Below are positions 35,301 to 43,248 of a stretch of DNA of 64,000 bases, one piece after another (position 1 is the stretch's first letter; every line of letters begins with the position of its first letter). The position numbers and the translations under genes are program-made. Source of the stretch: Beroe forskalii. Its lineage: Eukaryota; Ctenophora; Nuda; Beroida; Beroidae. The notes under the pieces were generated by a model. The model was given only the letters and a program-made list of their open reading frames with translations. It was not told the origin of the DNA and ran no database searches. The stretch covers positions 290,759 to 354,758 of the forward strand of contig WFMF01000175.1 in NCBI GenBank assembly GCA_011033025.1. The letters run 5' to 3'.

Positions 35301-38300
35301 TTTAAAGATGTCCTGGCCATGGACATCTCACATCCATTTATGTATCGTTTTCATTTAACATCACAATTCACAGATAGTTTCTGCTATCACGTTTATTTCC
35401 TTTCTGACTTCTTTTGTCTGTACACTCACTTCTGACTCATCTGTCATGATTTTTACTCTCTTCTCTGGATCTGAATGGATTTATTCCATTAATTCATTTT
35501 AGGTTATCAAAACTCCGGCAATTACAAATGCTTGGCAAAAAACAGAGTGAAAAACAATGTTGAAAGAGAGAATGAAACGAATAATGAAGTTATTAATGTC
35601 TCTAAGACTGTGCAAGTTTCATCAACCCAGTCAAGGTAATTTTAATTCATTGACATTGAAATCATAGAGCACTGAGACGTTGTTTTTATTTCATACCTTC
35701 TAATTATCATCAATAAATTGTCATTGCATTTTTAGTTGAAATTTATGATTTATTAATTTCTTTAACAAATTTTGATAGATCAATATTCCACATTTGATAC
35801 CTGGATGTGACAATCACCATACTCTTGCACAGCTCTGAAAATGAGATCCAATTCGGGAGTTCCCTTCCTCTCACCTGTACCGTTGAGGGTGGACTAGCAC
35901 CTCACAAGGTGGTGCTGTCAAGACCAAAGACTGGTAGTGATCTGACTTGGAGGAGGGATTCTAAGTAAGTTTCACCTCGTAATGGGGAGTTAAATAGACC
36001 ATCAACTGTTGACATAATCCCATTTAAATGACCGTTTGCACTTGTTAATGTATGGAAAGGTTGCATGAATGTTTTAGCTTTAAAGATATGATCATTAGAT
36101 AATTGGTACCAGAAACTATTTTTAATTTTAATGGCGGCTTATTTTGCAGTGACTCAGATACTCTAACTTGTTCTGGAGAGAATGTTCTAACCTGCACATA
36201 CACGACAGATTCTAACTCCTATGATGACAGTGGAAGGTGTCAGTGAGCCCGCCGATATTACTATATTATGCTCTGCATATTGATTGTGTGATATTATCTT
36301 ACATATCATGACACTCACAAAGATATTTCTATTGCAGTGACCTGTGCGCTGTGACTGTAAAAACAGTGACAATACAGTACTTATCGACTCCTTCACCATT
36401 TCATGGCATGTTGAATCTGTAATTGGAATACAATCCATATTTTCATACTCCATGATGACAGTGGAAGGTTTACCTGCACTGGATACAACGTTTTACCGGA
36501 AACTTCAAACACACAACAAAGCAGTGTCAATATTGATGTCGCAGTGATAAAAAGCGTGGATGTAACTGTAACATCGAGTTCATACGAAGTAGAATATGGC
36601 TATGGATTTACTATCAACTGTAGCGCTGTTGGTGGTCGTATTCCATTCTATCTGGAGTTTTCTAAGCTTCCCTCATCTGGTGTTGCTCCACAACCGATAG
36701 CATTATACAATACAGACACCAGTAAAACCCCTAGTAATGTCGTAGTCGATACCCAGAGACAAACCTTATCCTTCACTTACGACTCAGTAACTTCAGCAGC
36801 CTACGATGATGCCGGGGAATTCACGTGTTCTTCTAATAATAGTGCGGCTGGAAACCAGGTGGTTCAAGATGATAGGTCAGCAATCATTATCATTGGTACG
36901 TTTTAGTTTTGAACTTTAAAACTCTATTGAAATCTATTCAAACTATTTGTCGTTGAGCATTGGCAAATTGGCTGTTTTTACTGAATAGGTACAGTATGTA
37001 TCATATTTCATTATATCTTGATAACATCATAGATTTGATCTTGTTTCTGAGAGTGACAGCGATGATCATAAGTTAAGTACCAAATTTGAACACCAAAAGG
37101 ATGGAAAGCACATTCATGTGATCTTATATGATTTATCATTCAATTATTGTTTCAGTGAAAGATATAGAGATCCCACTACCCCAAAGTAAAGATGTAAATT
37201 TTGGTTCACTTTTCACAGTCAATTTTTCACTGAACGGTAGTCGACCCCCCTTCTCTGTAACAGTTACCAATCCTGATGGAAATGTAATAATGTCTTGGAC
37301 ACGATCAAGTAACAGTAACCAGTGTACAGGGACCAATGAAATGACCTGTTCTATAAGTGAAGATAAAGCTGATTACTCACATGATGGAACTTACACAATT
37401 ACTGCTAAAAACCTTGCCTCTGATAATAAAGAGAAAACTGCAACCAATACATTTACTGTGACTGCTTACAAGGATGTTACAGCCTCGATCTCACCAGGTA
37501 ACCATGAAATGAACTGGTTTAAAGTGAGGTGAATTGAAGACTGAGGTGAAGTGAAGTGAGTGAAGTTCTACTTACTAGAGAAGTGAAGTGAATTGAAGGG
37601 AAGTGAAGTAAAATGAAGACTGAGGTGAAGTGAAGTGAGTGAAGTACCTAAGTAAGGCGAAGTGAAGACTGAGGTGAAGTGAAGTGAGTGAAGTACTGAA
37701 GTAAGGCGAAGTGGAGTGAAGTTAAGTGAAGTGAAGTGCTGAAGTGGAGACTGAGGTAAATGATGTGAGTGAAGTACTAAAGTAAGTCAAAGTGAAGACT
37801 GAAGTGAAGTTATGAAGTGATGGAGACAGGAGCGAGGTGTAATAAATGAAAGGAAAGAATTACTTTGGATAAAGGAAAGAATTACTTTGGATATCTATTT
37901 TTCTCAAATCTTCATCAAATTTCAGCTTCAGATAGTAACATGACGTACAAAGCAGAACAAACTATAACCTGTGCAGTAAATGGAGGTCTTCCACCCTACC
38001 AAGTGGATCTTACACTTCCCAATCTTGGTGAGCAGTTTGTTATTGTAACCTTGAGATCAGAGAGTTTTAGGGACATACCAACCATTAGGAAATTTCTAGT
38101 AGTCTAGTTTAATGTTCAATTAGATTCTAGAGGTTTTGAATCTTTTTTTTCGATATCTACAATTAACTTCAAATTTCAATCTGTGGTTCGATGGTTGATT
38201 TGCTATTTGAATATTATTTGTTGTGACGATTGTTATAGAATTTTATCCACTTTATAATCTCAACTTCAGGAGTAAAGACCTGGAGCAGAGAAAACAGCGC

Positions 38301-39076
38301 TTCCTCCTCTTTGTCTTGCTCAGGAGAACATGAAGTGACATGTGAACACTCCTTTACTGCACAGTATGATTCAGATGGAGATTACATTTGCAAGGGGTAC
38401 AACCGTGTCAGATCATCTGCTAAAAGATCCGACACAGCGAATGTTAAACTCACTACAGGTAGAAATGTTTTGCTTTTAATTTTTATATCTTGTTGAAATT
38501 AGTCATCAATGACTAATTTCAACAAGATATGAAAATTATGTTATAGGTAAGACACTGAATATATCATTTGGATATTCTAAAAAAGTGATCTATTGATCAC
38601 TTTTTAGAATATCCAAATGATATATACAGTGTCTTATAACATAATATGTGAAGTATCTCCTGATATTATTATTTAATCTCAAAGAATAGATAACATGGCA
38701 ATAAATCCTGTCTCATATCGTATCCTGATATCTCTTTTATAAGTCTTGAAAAGAATCTTTTAATAAATCGTGAACATTCTTTCAGTTAGAGGTATAGAAG
38801 TTGGTATAACTTCAAATTCAACAAACGTACTGACGGATGGGTATTTAGAACTGAAATGCACTGTAGTAGGAAAACCGTTAATTGAAAAGAATGAAGTTAC
38901 ATGGATACATAGCAGCAAAGATATTGATCTGACTGGAAAATACAGCACCACTAAGGCAGACGACTATACTCTCTACTCTGTACTGGTGTTGGACAAGCCA
39001 TCTGTAAAATACGATGGAGAATTCACTTGCTTAGCTGGAAATGCAAATCCTTCTACGATTAGAGTTACTGTAGCAG
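17049..39076 (+). CDS. Ig-domain-rich gene: unique Ig exon + three 7-Ig cassettes + terminal Ig exon
   Basis: The exons encode I-set/Ig-like domains with the B-strand Cys and the D-x-G-x-Y-x-C F-strand motif. Most exons are symmetrical phase 1-1, as in animal Ig superfamily genes. The layout is exon 0 (17049-17351), cassette 1 (19739-29417, with a LINE inside), cassette 2 (29543-33837), cassette 3 (33983-38458) and terminal exon k (38786-39076). The cassettes are 4.4 kb tandem duplicates, introns included, so the duplication is recent. About 23 Ig domains are predicted if all are joined. No signal peptide, membrane segment or 3' end is seen in the window, so surface or secreted location is only inferred. 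Frame and splice lesions exist in every cassette, so the array may be a pseudogene, several genes, or partly misassembled. Candidate relatives are hemicentin-like or allorecognition-type Ig arrays, but I cannot choose between them. Confidence 0.75.
17791..18192 (-). CDS. Serine-rich open reading frame of unknown status
   Basis: A 133-codon minus-strand frame starts MDLKMTFKAPPAYGYPTYD, followed by an acidic patch and a run of about 25 mostly serine residues, then an unremarkable C-terminus. The serine run comes from a low-complexity GA/CT tract, which can create open frames by chance. No flanking splice sites, domain or homologue is recognised. It lies inside an intron on the opposite strand to the Ig gene. 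It could be a nested small gene, a retro-element gag remnant or a chance ORF. Confidence 0.25.
   Translation of the reverse strand: MDLKMTFKAPPAYGYPTYDSSSDSEMDTSSSSSNESSSSSSTSSSSSSSSSSLLHQRLPVPLKSWKSMSWSHLNLLQNRLNARSRSESLSPKCQIRVWQQTLHRQLQLPTPSLSQLFEMVQAYLPIFRAMLYI
19248..19347. other. Assembly gap (100 N)
   Basis: Exactly 100 N characters, the usual placeholder for a gap of unknown size. The flanks (gaaaatagaatcttgaaaatag) are low-complexity. Confidence 0.98.
20674..20889. other. Example of a conserved cassette intron (b-c)
   Basis: This intron is almost identical at 20674-20889, 30474-30689 and 34897-35111. It shows that whole genomic cassettes, not just exons, were duplicated recently or are being homogenised by conversion. 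Confidence 0.7.
22687..23157 (-). pseudogene. LINE ORF2 C-terminal domain
   Basis: An open 156-codon stretch contains LKNLVATQNKIIRAIFRK, LYAELEVLKVIDLYYYNLGLL and ASMFWNSLPNDIKAC. This pattern is typical of the region after the RT in CR1/RTE-like elements (the FWNSLP box). It ends in SFKSKLKKFY at the ORF stop, followed by about 300 bases of 3' region and the A-rich tail. Confidence 0.75.
23157..24600 (-). pseudogene. LINE ORF2 reverse transcriptase (broken)
   Basis: In shifted minus-strand frames one finds FGFRKKS, YLDIS-KAFDTVD-like residues around 23975-24000, LEHYGIRANALLWFESYL, NIAVPQGGVLS, then SIYADDTCMII with the catalytic Asp pair near 23715-23735, and LLLNIDKTDYNFFG downstream. 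A one-base loss just before the YADD block breaks the frame. Confidence 0.85.
24885..25624 (-). pseudogene. LINE ORF2 endonuclease domain (broken)
   Basis: Minus-strand pieces in shifting frames give YLFIEI, ITGGYYRHCINDN, then IIMLGDMNICLL (the catalytic GD-N motif), LIDHFL and SDHFGTFLII (the catalytic SDH motif), then the FRRNLRKIDHDKL linker. These are the canonical APE-type endonuclease blocks in order. Several frameshifts and stops separate them. Confidence 0.8.
26048..26725 (-). CDS. AlkB-type 2-oxoglutarate/Fe(II)-dependent oxygenase ORF carried by the LINE
   Basis: The frame starts at the ATG at 26725, meets one TAA at codon 7 (26705-26707), then stays open to the stop near 26048, about 225 codons. 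That is the usual size of a stand-alone AlkB domain. The core matches AlkB motif by motif: RRAIFYGPVPYSYG (substrate lid), LLINLYFGNESIIPLHSDDE (H-x-D iron ligands), SWILGLSLGQERIFQL, LKHGDIIMMSRASQNRFKH (distal His ligand), and RVSFTFR (the two Arg binding 2-oxoglutarate). Known family members remove alkyl groups from nucleic-acid bases. Between ORF1 and ORF2 of a LINE it could repair or protect element RNA or cDNA, but that role is my inference. It shares the ORF1 frame but is separated from it by stops and about 135 bases. Confidence 0.88.
26861..27619 (-). CDS. LINE ORF1 protein (coiled-coil + RRM-like)
   Basis: An open frame of 252 codons starts at the ATG for MYTRSRQNAKDN. The N-terminal third is polar and acidic. 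Residues about 70-115 form a heptad-like helical stretch (ISELARLIKVNL through MELNDNFVQLDQYSRKD). A stretch resembling the RRM and C-terminal domains of L1-type ORF1 RNA chaperones follows: VAILTGVP, WVQDTVLEIL, PPSITLKFLRLHEKD, VYYTGQRGNFTVKLT. The frame is intact to its stop. Its expected role is to bind element RNA as a trimer. Confidence 0.75.
   Translation of the reverse strand: MYTRSRQNAKDNNLTANNSPDDVTDNEDFPSCSVDDVNFARTVLHSERQITEISELARLIKVNLSTTFDCQKSVRKLTEDSTHTKRKMMELNDNFVQLDQYSRKDVAILTGVPTTDDETQTWVQDTVLEILKFVRPNLNLTMKDFSAIHRNGKTGRGSNPPSITLKFLRLHEKDQFMTRDSKTKFKNKSTNIFHALCPGMIKIQNEIKNHPRVDFVYYTGQRGNFTVKLTDGNLHKYIKNVQELESKLYQNS
28505..28887. repeat. GAAGT/GTGAA minisatellite in intron h-i, cassette 1
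   Basis: The G-rich strand repeats gaagtgaagtgaagtgagtgaagt with occasional gactgaggt spacers. The same tract, aligned, is in cassettes 2 and 3. Confidence 0.85.
29543..33837 (+). CDS. Ig cassette 2
   Basis: The exons are a 29543-29848, b 30060-30473, c 30690-30815, d 31081-31213, e 31411-31542, f 31728-31810, g 32042-32473, h 32584-32925, i 33309-33410, j 33629-33837. It has the same ten-exon, seven-domain plan as cassette 1 and near-identical introns. Exons a-h are open and in phase. Domain g shows INCSAVGG and DDAGEYTC; domain a shows VTCKVEG and NYRC. Oddities: the exon i donor reads gagtaa instead of gtgaga. Exon j carries the same 20-base donor duplication as cassette 1 and so ends in phase 0 instead of phase 1. 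Exon a of cassette 3 is 14 bases shorter, so the net shift of the j-to-a junction is in frame. Confidence 0.7.
32926..33308. repeat. GAAGT/GTGAA minisatellite in intron h-i, cassette 2
   Basis: Nearly identical to the cassette 1 tract. It lies between exons h and i. Confidence 0.85.
33983..38458 (+). CDS. Ig cassette 3
   Basis: The exons are a 33983-34274, b 34484-34896, c 35112-35237, d 35503-35635, e 35833-35964, f 36150-36232, g 36464-36895, h 37156-37497, i 37926-38027, j 38270-38458. Exon b lacks one G in its ATCGAGGGG run near 34570 (413 bases against 414), a frameshift within the Ig domain. The f donor and g acceptor have been replaced by exon-like sequence (see findings), so that intron has no usable splice sites as written. 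Exons h-j have diverged more than in cassettes 1 and 2, and exon j keeps the undamaged ACTACAG/gtagaa donor. Exon a starts in a rearranged stretch (33945-33990). Confidence 0.65.
37498..37925. repeat. GAAGT/GTGAA minisatellite in intron h-i, cassette 3
   Basis: The same repeat, but longer and rearranged, with a local 22-base duplication around 37850-37890 (aaaggaaagaattactttggat). Confidence 0.8.
38486..38640. repeat. Nested near-perfect inverted repeats in intron j-k
   Basis: Hairpin 1 is the arm atatcttgttgaaattagtca (38486) against tgactaatttcaacaagatat, with almost no loop. Hairpin 2 is agacactgaatatatcatttgg...aaaagtgatc against gatcactttttagaatatcc...cagtgtctt, with a loop of about 4 bases (tatt near 38591). 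An outer ttataggtaagacac/gtgtcttataa pair closes it. The arms are near-perfect, so the structure is recent or maintained. Confidence 0.85.
38786..39076 (+). CDS. Terminal Ig exon k
   Basis: The acceptor is tttcag at 38780-38785 and the donor is gtaatt at 39077. The exon is 97 codons, phase 1-1. It encodes one full Ig domain: VRGIEVGITSN, LELKCTVVG (B-strand Cys), VTWIHSS (Trp) and YDGEFTCLAGN (F-strand Cys). It is not part of the 4.4 kb cassette. Downstream Ig exons exist only as remnants. Confidence 0.75.
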
Positions 39077-39295
39077 GTAATTCATCATTGGAGTATGCCC
39101 AGTATGCCGGGCAATCTGAAAGTAACATAATATTATTCTATTATTCCCTGTATCTACGATCATCCGCCATTTAAAAAAATCATATATTTTTCAACGGCTA
39201 TAGTCATACACTCTCAGCAAAAGCCAAACTTCAGTGAATCCCCTTAACCAAGATATGAACAGGAAAACGACATAGATGTAAATAAATTGGCGTAG

Positions 39296-39420
39296 AAGTT
39301 GGAATAATTTCAGCCTTGAAGTAGCCAGCGTTTTCATTGTTTCCCAGTTTTGATGTTACAAAAGGAGAAGCTGTTATTGTAATTATAGTAGAAGGTTTGG
39401 ATGTCAAATTTATTAATTCA
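39296..39420 (+). pseudogene. Decayed Ig exon remnant
   Basis: After cccag near 39348 the frame reads FDVTKGEAVIVIIVEGLDV. This aligns with the exon a start (FDKNPAEVGDTVTVTCKVEG), with the B-strand Cys lost. A second exon-start-like piece follows the SINE: cacag then AVGIEVKPSKNSVSG (39708-39755). Together they suggest that the Ig array once continued past exon k. Confidence 0.5.
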
Positions 39421-39436
39421 TTAGTGAATTCATTTG

Positions 39437-39680
39437 TGGCCAGGTAGCGCAGTGGTTTAGGGCGTCATGCTTCCAATCGAGAGGTTGGTGGTTCAATTCC
39501 CGGCCGTGCCTACCGTGCTAAGGGTGAGAATTCTCACCTAAGCAGCCACACGGTTCACTCAGCCGAGCGTACAGGAAACTGTGCGGGAGGGTCAAATGAG
39601 GAGCTGCCCATTGCAGCGAAGTCTCGGGCGAAGAAAGTATGGATTACACTTCCTTAACCGTCACTGGCTTGCTTACAGTT
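39437..39680 (+). mobile_element. tRNA-derived SINE
   Basis: The head resembles a tRNA. An A-box-like tagcgcagtggtt lies at 39445-39457, an anticodon-loop-like cttccaa in the middle, and a B box ggttcaattcc at 39490-39500. The acceptor stem is poorly paired, so this is not a functional tRNA. A roughly 170-base tRNA-unrelated body follows (taccgtgctaagggtgag... to about 39680). It interrupts the Ig remnant region. Transcription would be by RNA polymerase III. Confidence 0.75.
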
Positions 39681-39759
39681 GAATCCTTTGATTCCTGTCA
39701 TTGGCTGTCACAGCTGTTGGAATAGAAGTAAAACCTTCAAAAAATAGTGTTTCTGGTAA

Positions 39760-41418
39760 CCTAAATAAAAGACTTCTCTACACTTCCACAACTCCGCCCC
39801 CCCCCCCCTTTATTTAACATGGGCGATTAAGGTGATACAGGATGCCGCTGAAAGCTGCCAACTGACACGCCGAGTAAGCTGCGTTGTACCGTTATTAATC
39901 TCCCATTTGTGGGCTGTGGCAGTACTCGGTTATGAGCATAGGGGAACTCATTCAATGCCCTTGTTGAACAGCATGTTATCAAAAAAGGAAGTTTTCTATT
40001 TCTATAGGGTGGTGAGGAAAGTTATTGCCTGGCGGTGTGGCTTCTATTAAAAGTAAGGAATAAATTCTTAATAAAATTGAATGAAACGAGACAATAAATA
40101 ATTTCAAATCCACCGGTAAAACTGTGTGGCAATGATTTATTTTCCCAGGCGTCAATGATAAAGTCGTCATTGTAACCATTCAGCATACTGATGTATCTCA
40201 AGGGAACATTAAAACACTCCCTGCTCAGCATACATCTGAATCTGAACGAAAAAAGTTTCTTATATTGTGGTCAATATTAGTAATTTTTCCATCAACTTGA
40301 ACTGTCTATTTGAGCACAAAGCTACATATTGTGTGGTAATGTGTGTAATGTGCTTTCCATTGGAAGTTTGGAAGTAATGGGATCGAACCTTCAACCTCCA
40401 GACAACTCCCGTCTTATTATTGAAGGATGTAAAGGTTTGTACTCCCTGACTCCCTGAATTAGTTTCTCATTTCAACTGCTTATGTAGTTATGTGTGGAGA
40501 AATGGAGCATAAATTTTTGTCAGTTTTTTTAAAGTTTTAAGTTCGTATCTCATAATGAAAACCTTAAGAAAATTGGACATTTAATGAACATTCATAGTTG
40601 GGAGTTTGGGACGTGGGTGCCGTTCATAATCTAAAATGTGTATTCTGGATACACTGGATAGATATCGATCGATTATTATTAGTTATTAATAAGTTAATAT
40701 CCTCCTAAATCAAACATGATTGTGTTTGGTGCAAAATGCATATCTAGGTTTTCACCAAACATTTGAACATTTCAGGATATGGCAGATATTCAATAATACT
40801 ATATTCAATAATACGGAGTTATGACCGAAAAGCCACTTATTGTTCTTTAAAAAAATTCCAGTTTATTTGTCATATGTCACCTTAACTAAGTCAAAATATT
40901 GGATCAGGATTATATTTTTCATATCTTGCCCGTAATATATAAGAAAATTTATCAAAATTGCTCAAAAACGGCTGAGTTATGTCTCATTTTCTTGTAAACA
41001 AAAAGCGCACACTTATTACCAATCGTACTGAATCTTGTTTCCAAAATCGTGCCAATCAAGTTTCGCACATTGAACTTTTCTTATCTCACCCAGGAATTCT
41101 GCATTCGCCCCCGAGTATACAGATGCTCAGACAGTGAGTGACAGGGTAAGAAACTTATATATTCCAGTGGAATAACAAATTTTGTATAGAAACCATGTGG
41201 TATTGAAGTACTACCACTAGGTCCTGGCACCCGCTGTCATAATGCTCTACCTTACGGCTTACGAGACTTATTGATTATTAGTGTGGGACAATAAATCTGG
41301 GGATCGAAATTTCGGATGTTCGAAAATAATATGGTGAATTTCTCAATATTACCCATATTGAGTAATGAGTTAACGATGAGTTAACGATGATGACCTCATA
41401 TATTGAACCTTAACTCAG
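39760..41418. other. Non-coding stretch
   Basis: This stretch contains a C homopolymer (39797-39808). I see no supported exon. A short exon-like piece (acceptor near 41093, donor gtaaga at 41147) precedes the next gene, but its phase does not fit. Confidence 0.4.
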
Positions 41419-42714
41419 GCTCTGGTTGGGTGGTAAAGGGTCTCAAATGTGTTCACCTCTACATCACCAAATACAACCCGATGAGAGTGGGCAGCTACAT
41501 CCCCCTTCCGGAGCCGATAAAGAAGAAAAGGACCCTGCTAAACATTCAAAACACTGACAACAAGTGTTTGTGTTCTGTTTAATAATATTTAATTCAGATT
41601 ACCTATGGGACTGGACTTTACACACTTAATATCCGTTTAGAATGAATAGATAGTGTAAATTGAGACATTTAAATTGTAGATGCTCAAATGTGTTCACCTC
41701 TACATCACCAAATACAACCCGATGAGAGTGGGCAGCTACATCCCCCTTCCGGAGCCGATAAAGAAGAAAAGGACCCTGCTAAACATTCAAAACACTGACA
41801 ACAAGTATGTGTGTTCTGTTTAATAATATTTAATTCAGATTACCTATGGGACTGGACTTTACACACTTAATATCCGTTTAAAATGAATAGATAGTGTAAA
41901 TTGAGACATTTACATTGTAGATGCTCAAATGTGTTCACCTCTACATCACCAAATACAACCCGATGAGAGTGGGCAGCTACATCCCCCTTCCGGAGCCGAT
42001 AAAGAAGAAAAGGACCCTGCTAAACATTCAAAATACCGACTACGATTATGTGTGTTCTGGTTAATAGTATTTTCAGAATACCTGCGAGACTTGACACACT
42101 AAATATCTGTTCAAAATGAATAGAAAGTGCAAATGACGTCATTTAAAATGTAGGTGCTACCAAATTTGTTGAAAATAATCGCCTATTTTTGGTGTGTGGT
42201 TACTATTCCTCACTTTTTTCAATTGCAGGTGTTTGATGTGGGTAGTTCTAGCTGCCAATCACCCCTCAGCTAGTCCAAATGCCAACCGCACCACGGACTA
42301 CAAGCAGCATGTGGGGAAATTGACGACTCTGGGATCACATGGCCGATCCTTATCTCTCAGATACCCAAATTCGAGAGACAGGACAGGTAATTTTCACTTT
42401 AAAAAAGTTGGAATCTACCTTTTACTGGTGAATGATGCAATTCTAATTATTTAGCATGAGCAATTGATTTTTATTTTGAAATTTGACTAAAAGAATCATT
42501 GCAGTGTGCGTATTAACGTTATTGGATACGATGATGAAGCAAAACGCGACCCATTCTACCCACTGGCAATTTCCAAGTCCACTGTCAGTGAGCACCCAGT
42601 GGTGAATGTGCTTCTCATCGAAAACAAAGACACGACACACTTTGTTCTTGTAAAGTCTCTCAATGCCCTGCTTCGCAAGCAGAACACCCGAAACACAAAG
42701 TATTTCTGTGAGAG
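41419..42714 (+). pseudogene. Spliced fragment resembling the N-terminal region of Polinton-type family-B DNA polymerase
   Basis: Exon 1 (41419-41574; acceptor actcag) encodes GSGWVVKG, YNPMRVGSYIPLP and LLNIQNTDNK. Exon 2 (42230-42386) encodes MWVVLAANHPSAS and, one frame over, GITWPILISQIPKFE. Exon 3 (42505-42714) encodes INVIGYDD, VNVLLIENKDTTHFVLVK and KYFCE. From memory, this motif series precedes the polymerase domain in polymerase B proteins of Polinton-like elements. No exonuclease or polymerase motif is present here. Exon 2 has an apparent one-base loss near 42320, and exon 1 exists in three tandem copies. I read it as a decayed, intron-containing fragment, either of an element or of a host gene derived from one. 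Confidence 0.6.
41442..42155 (+). repeat. Three tandem copies of a 241-base unit containing exon 1
   Basis: The unit starts at ctcaaatgtg in each copy: 41442, 41683 and 41924. Copies 1 and 2 differ by only a few bases over 241. Copy 3 diverges after the exon (ataccgactacgatt) and has lost the donor. Only copy 1 has the upstream GSGWVVKG part with its acceptor. Confidence 0.9.
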
Positions 42715-43248
42715 GTTAGTGAATTAATACCAACCTAATTAAAATTTAAGTCGATAATTTTACTTTCTAGCAATTAATTTCCGAAATGTCAATTGTCACG
42801 GCCAGCTGTTTGCTTTTCCAAAGCAATGAGATTAGGTTGGATAAATGACGCAAACGGTCCTACCTCTTCACGAATGATAGGTAGGTATTCGAAAGATACA
42901 TCGTTATCATAGTAACCTTCAGCTTCAAGGATGAAACAGAGCCGCCTATCATTTACTTATTAAGCTGTGTAAACAAAACTTCACTCAATCACTGTGGTCT
43001 GTGCTCGCTGTATAACCATATCTCGTTAAAAGGCAAGCAATATTCCTCCCTCTCTCGTTAAGAAACAGCAACGAATGCTTATTGTTTACACAACAGCCAC
43101 TTAGGTGAAAACTGTGAACGGTAATGGTGAAAACTGAGACGGGTTATTACTTTATTAGTTGATTACTCACGAGTTATTACACAAATCAGACGGGTTCGTC
43201 TGAAGCAATGCTATTTGAAGTTTCTAAGTTTGTGATGATTTTCAGAAT
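42715..43248. other. Non-coding stretch
   Basis: No continuation of the preceding fragment and no other feature is seen. Confidence 0.35.

Noticed and set aside
39437..39512. A functional tRNA gene
   Set aside because: A and B boxes are present, but the acceptor and anticodon stems pair poorly and a SINE body follows.
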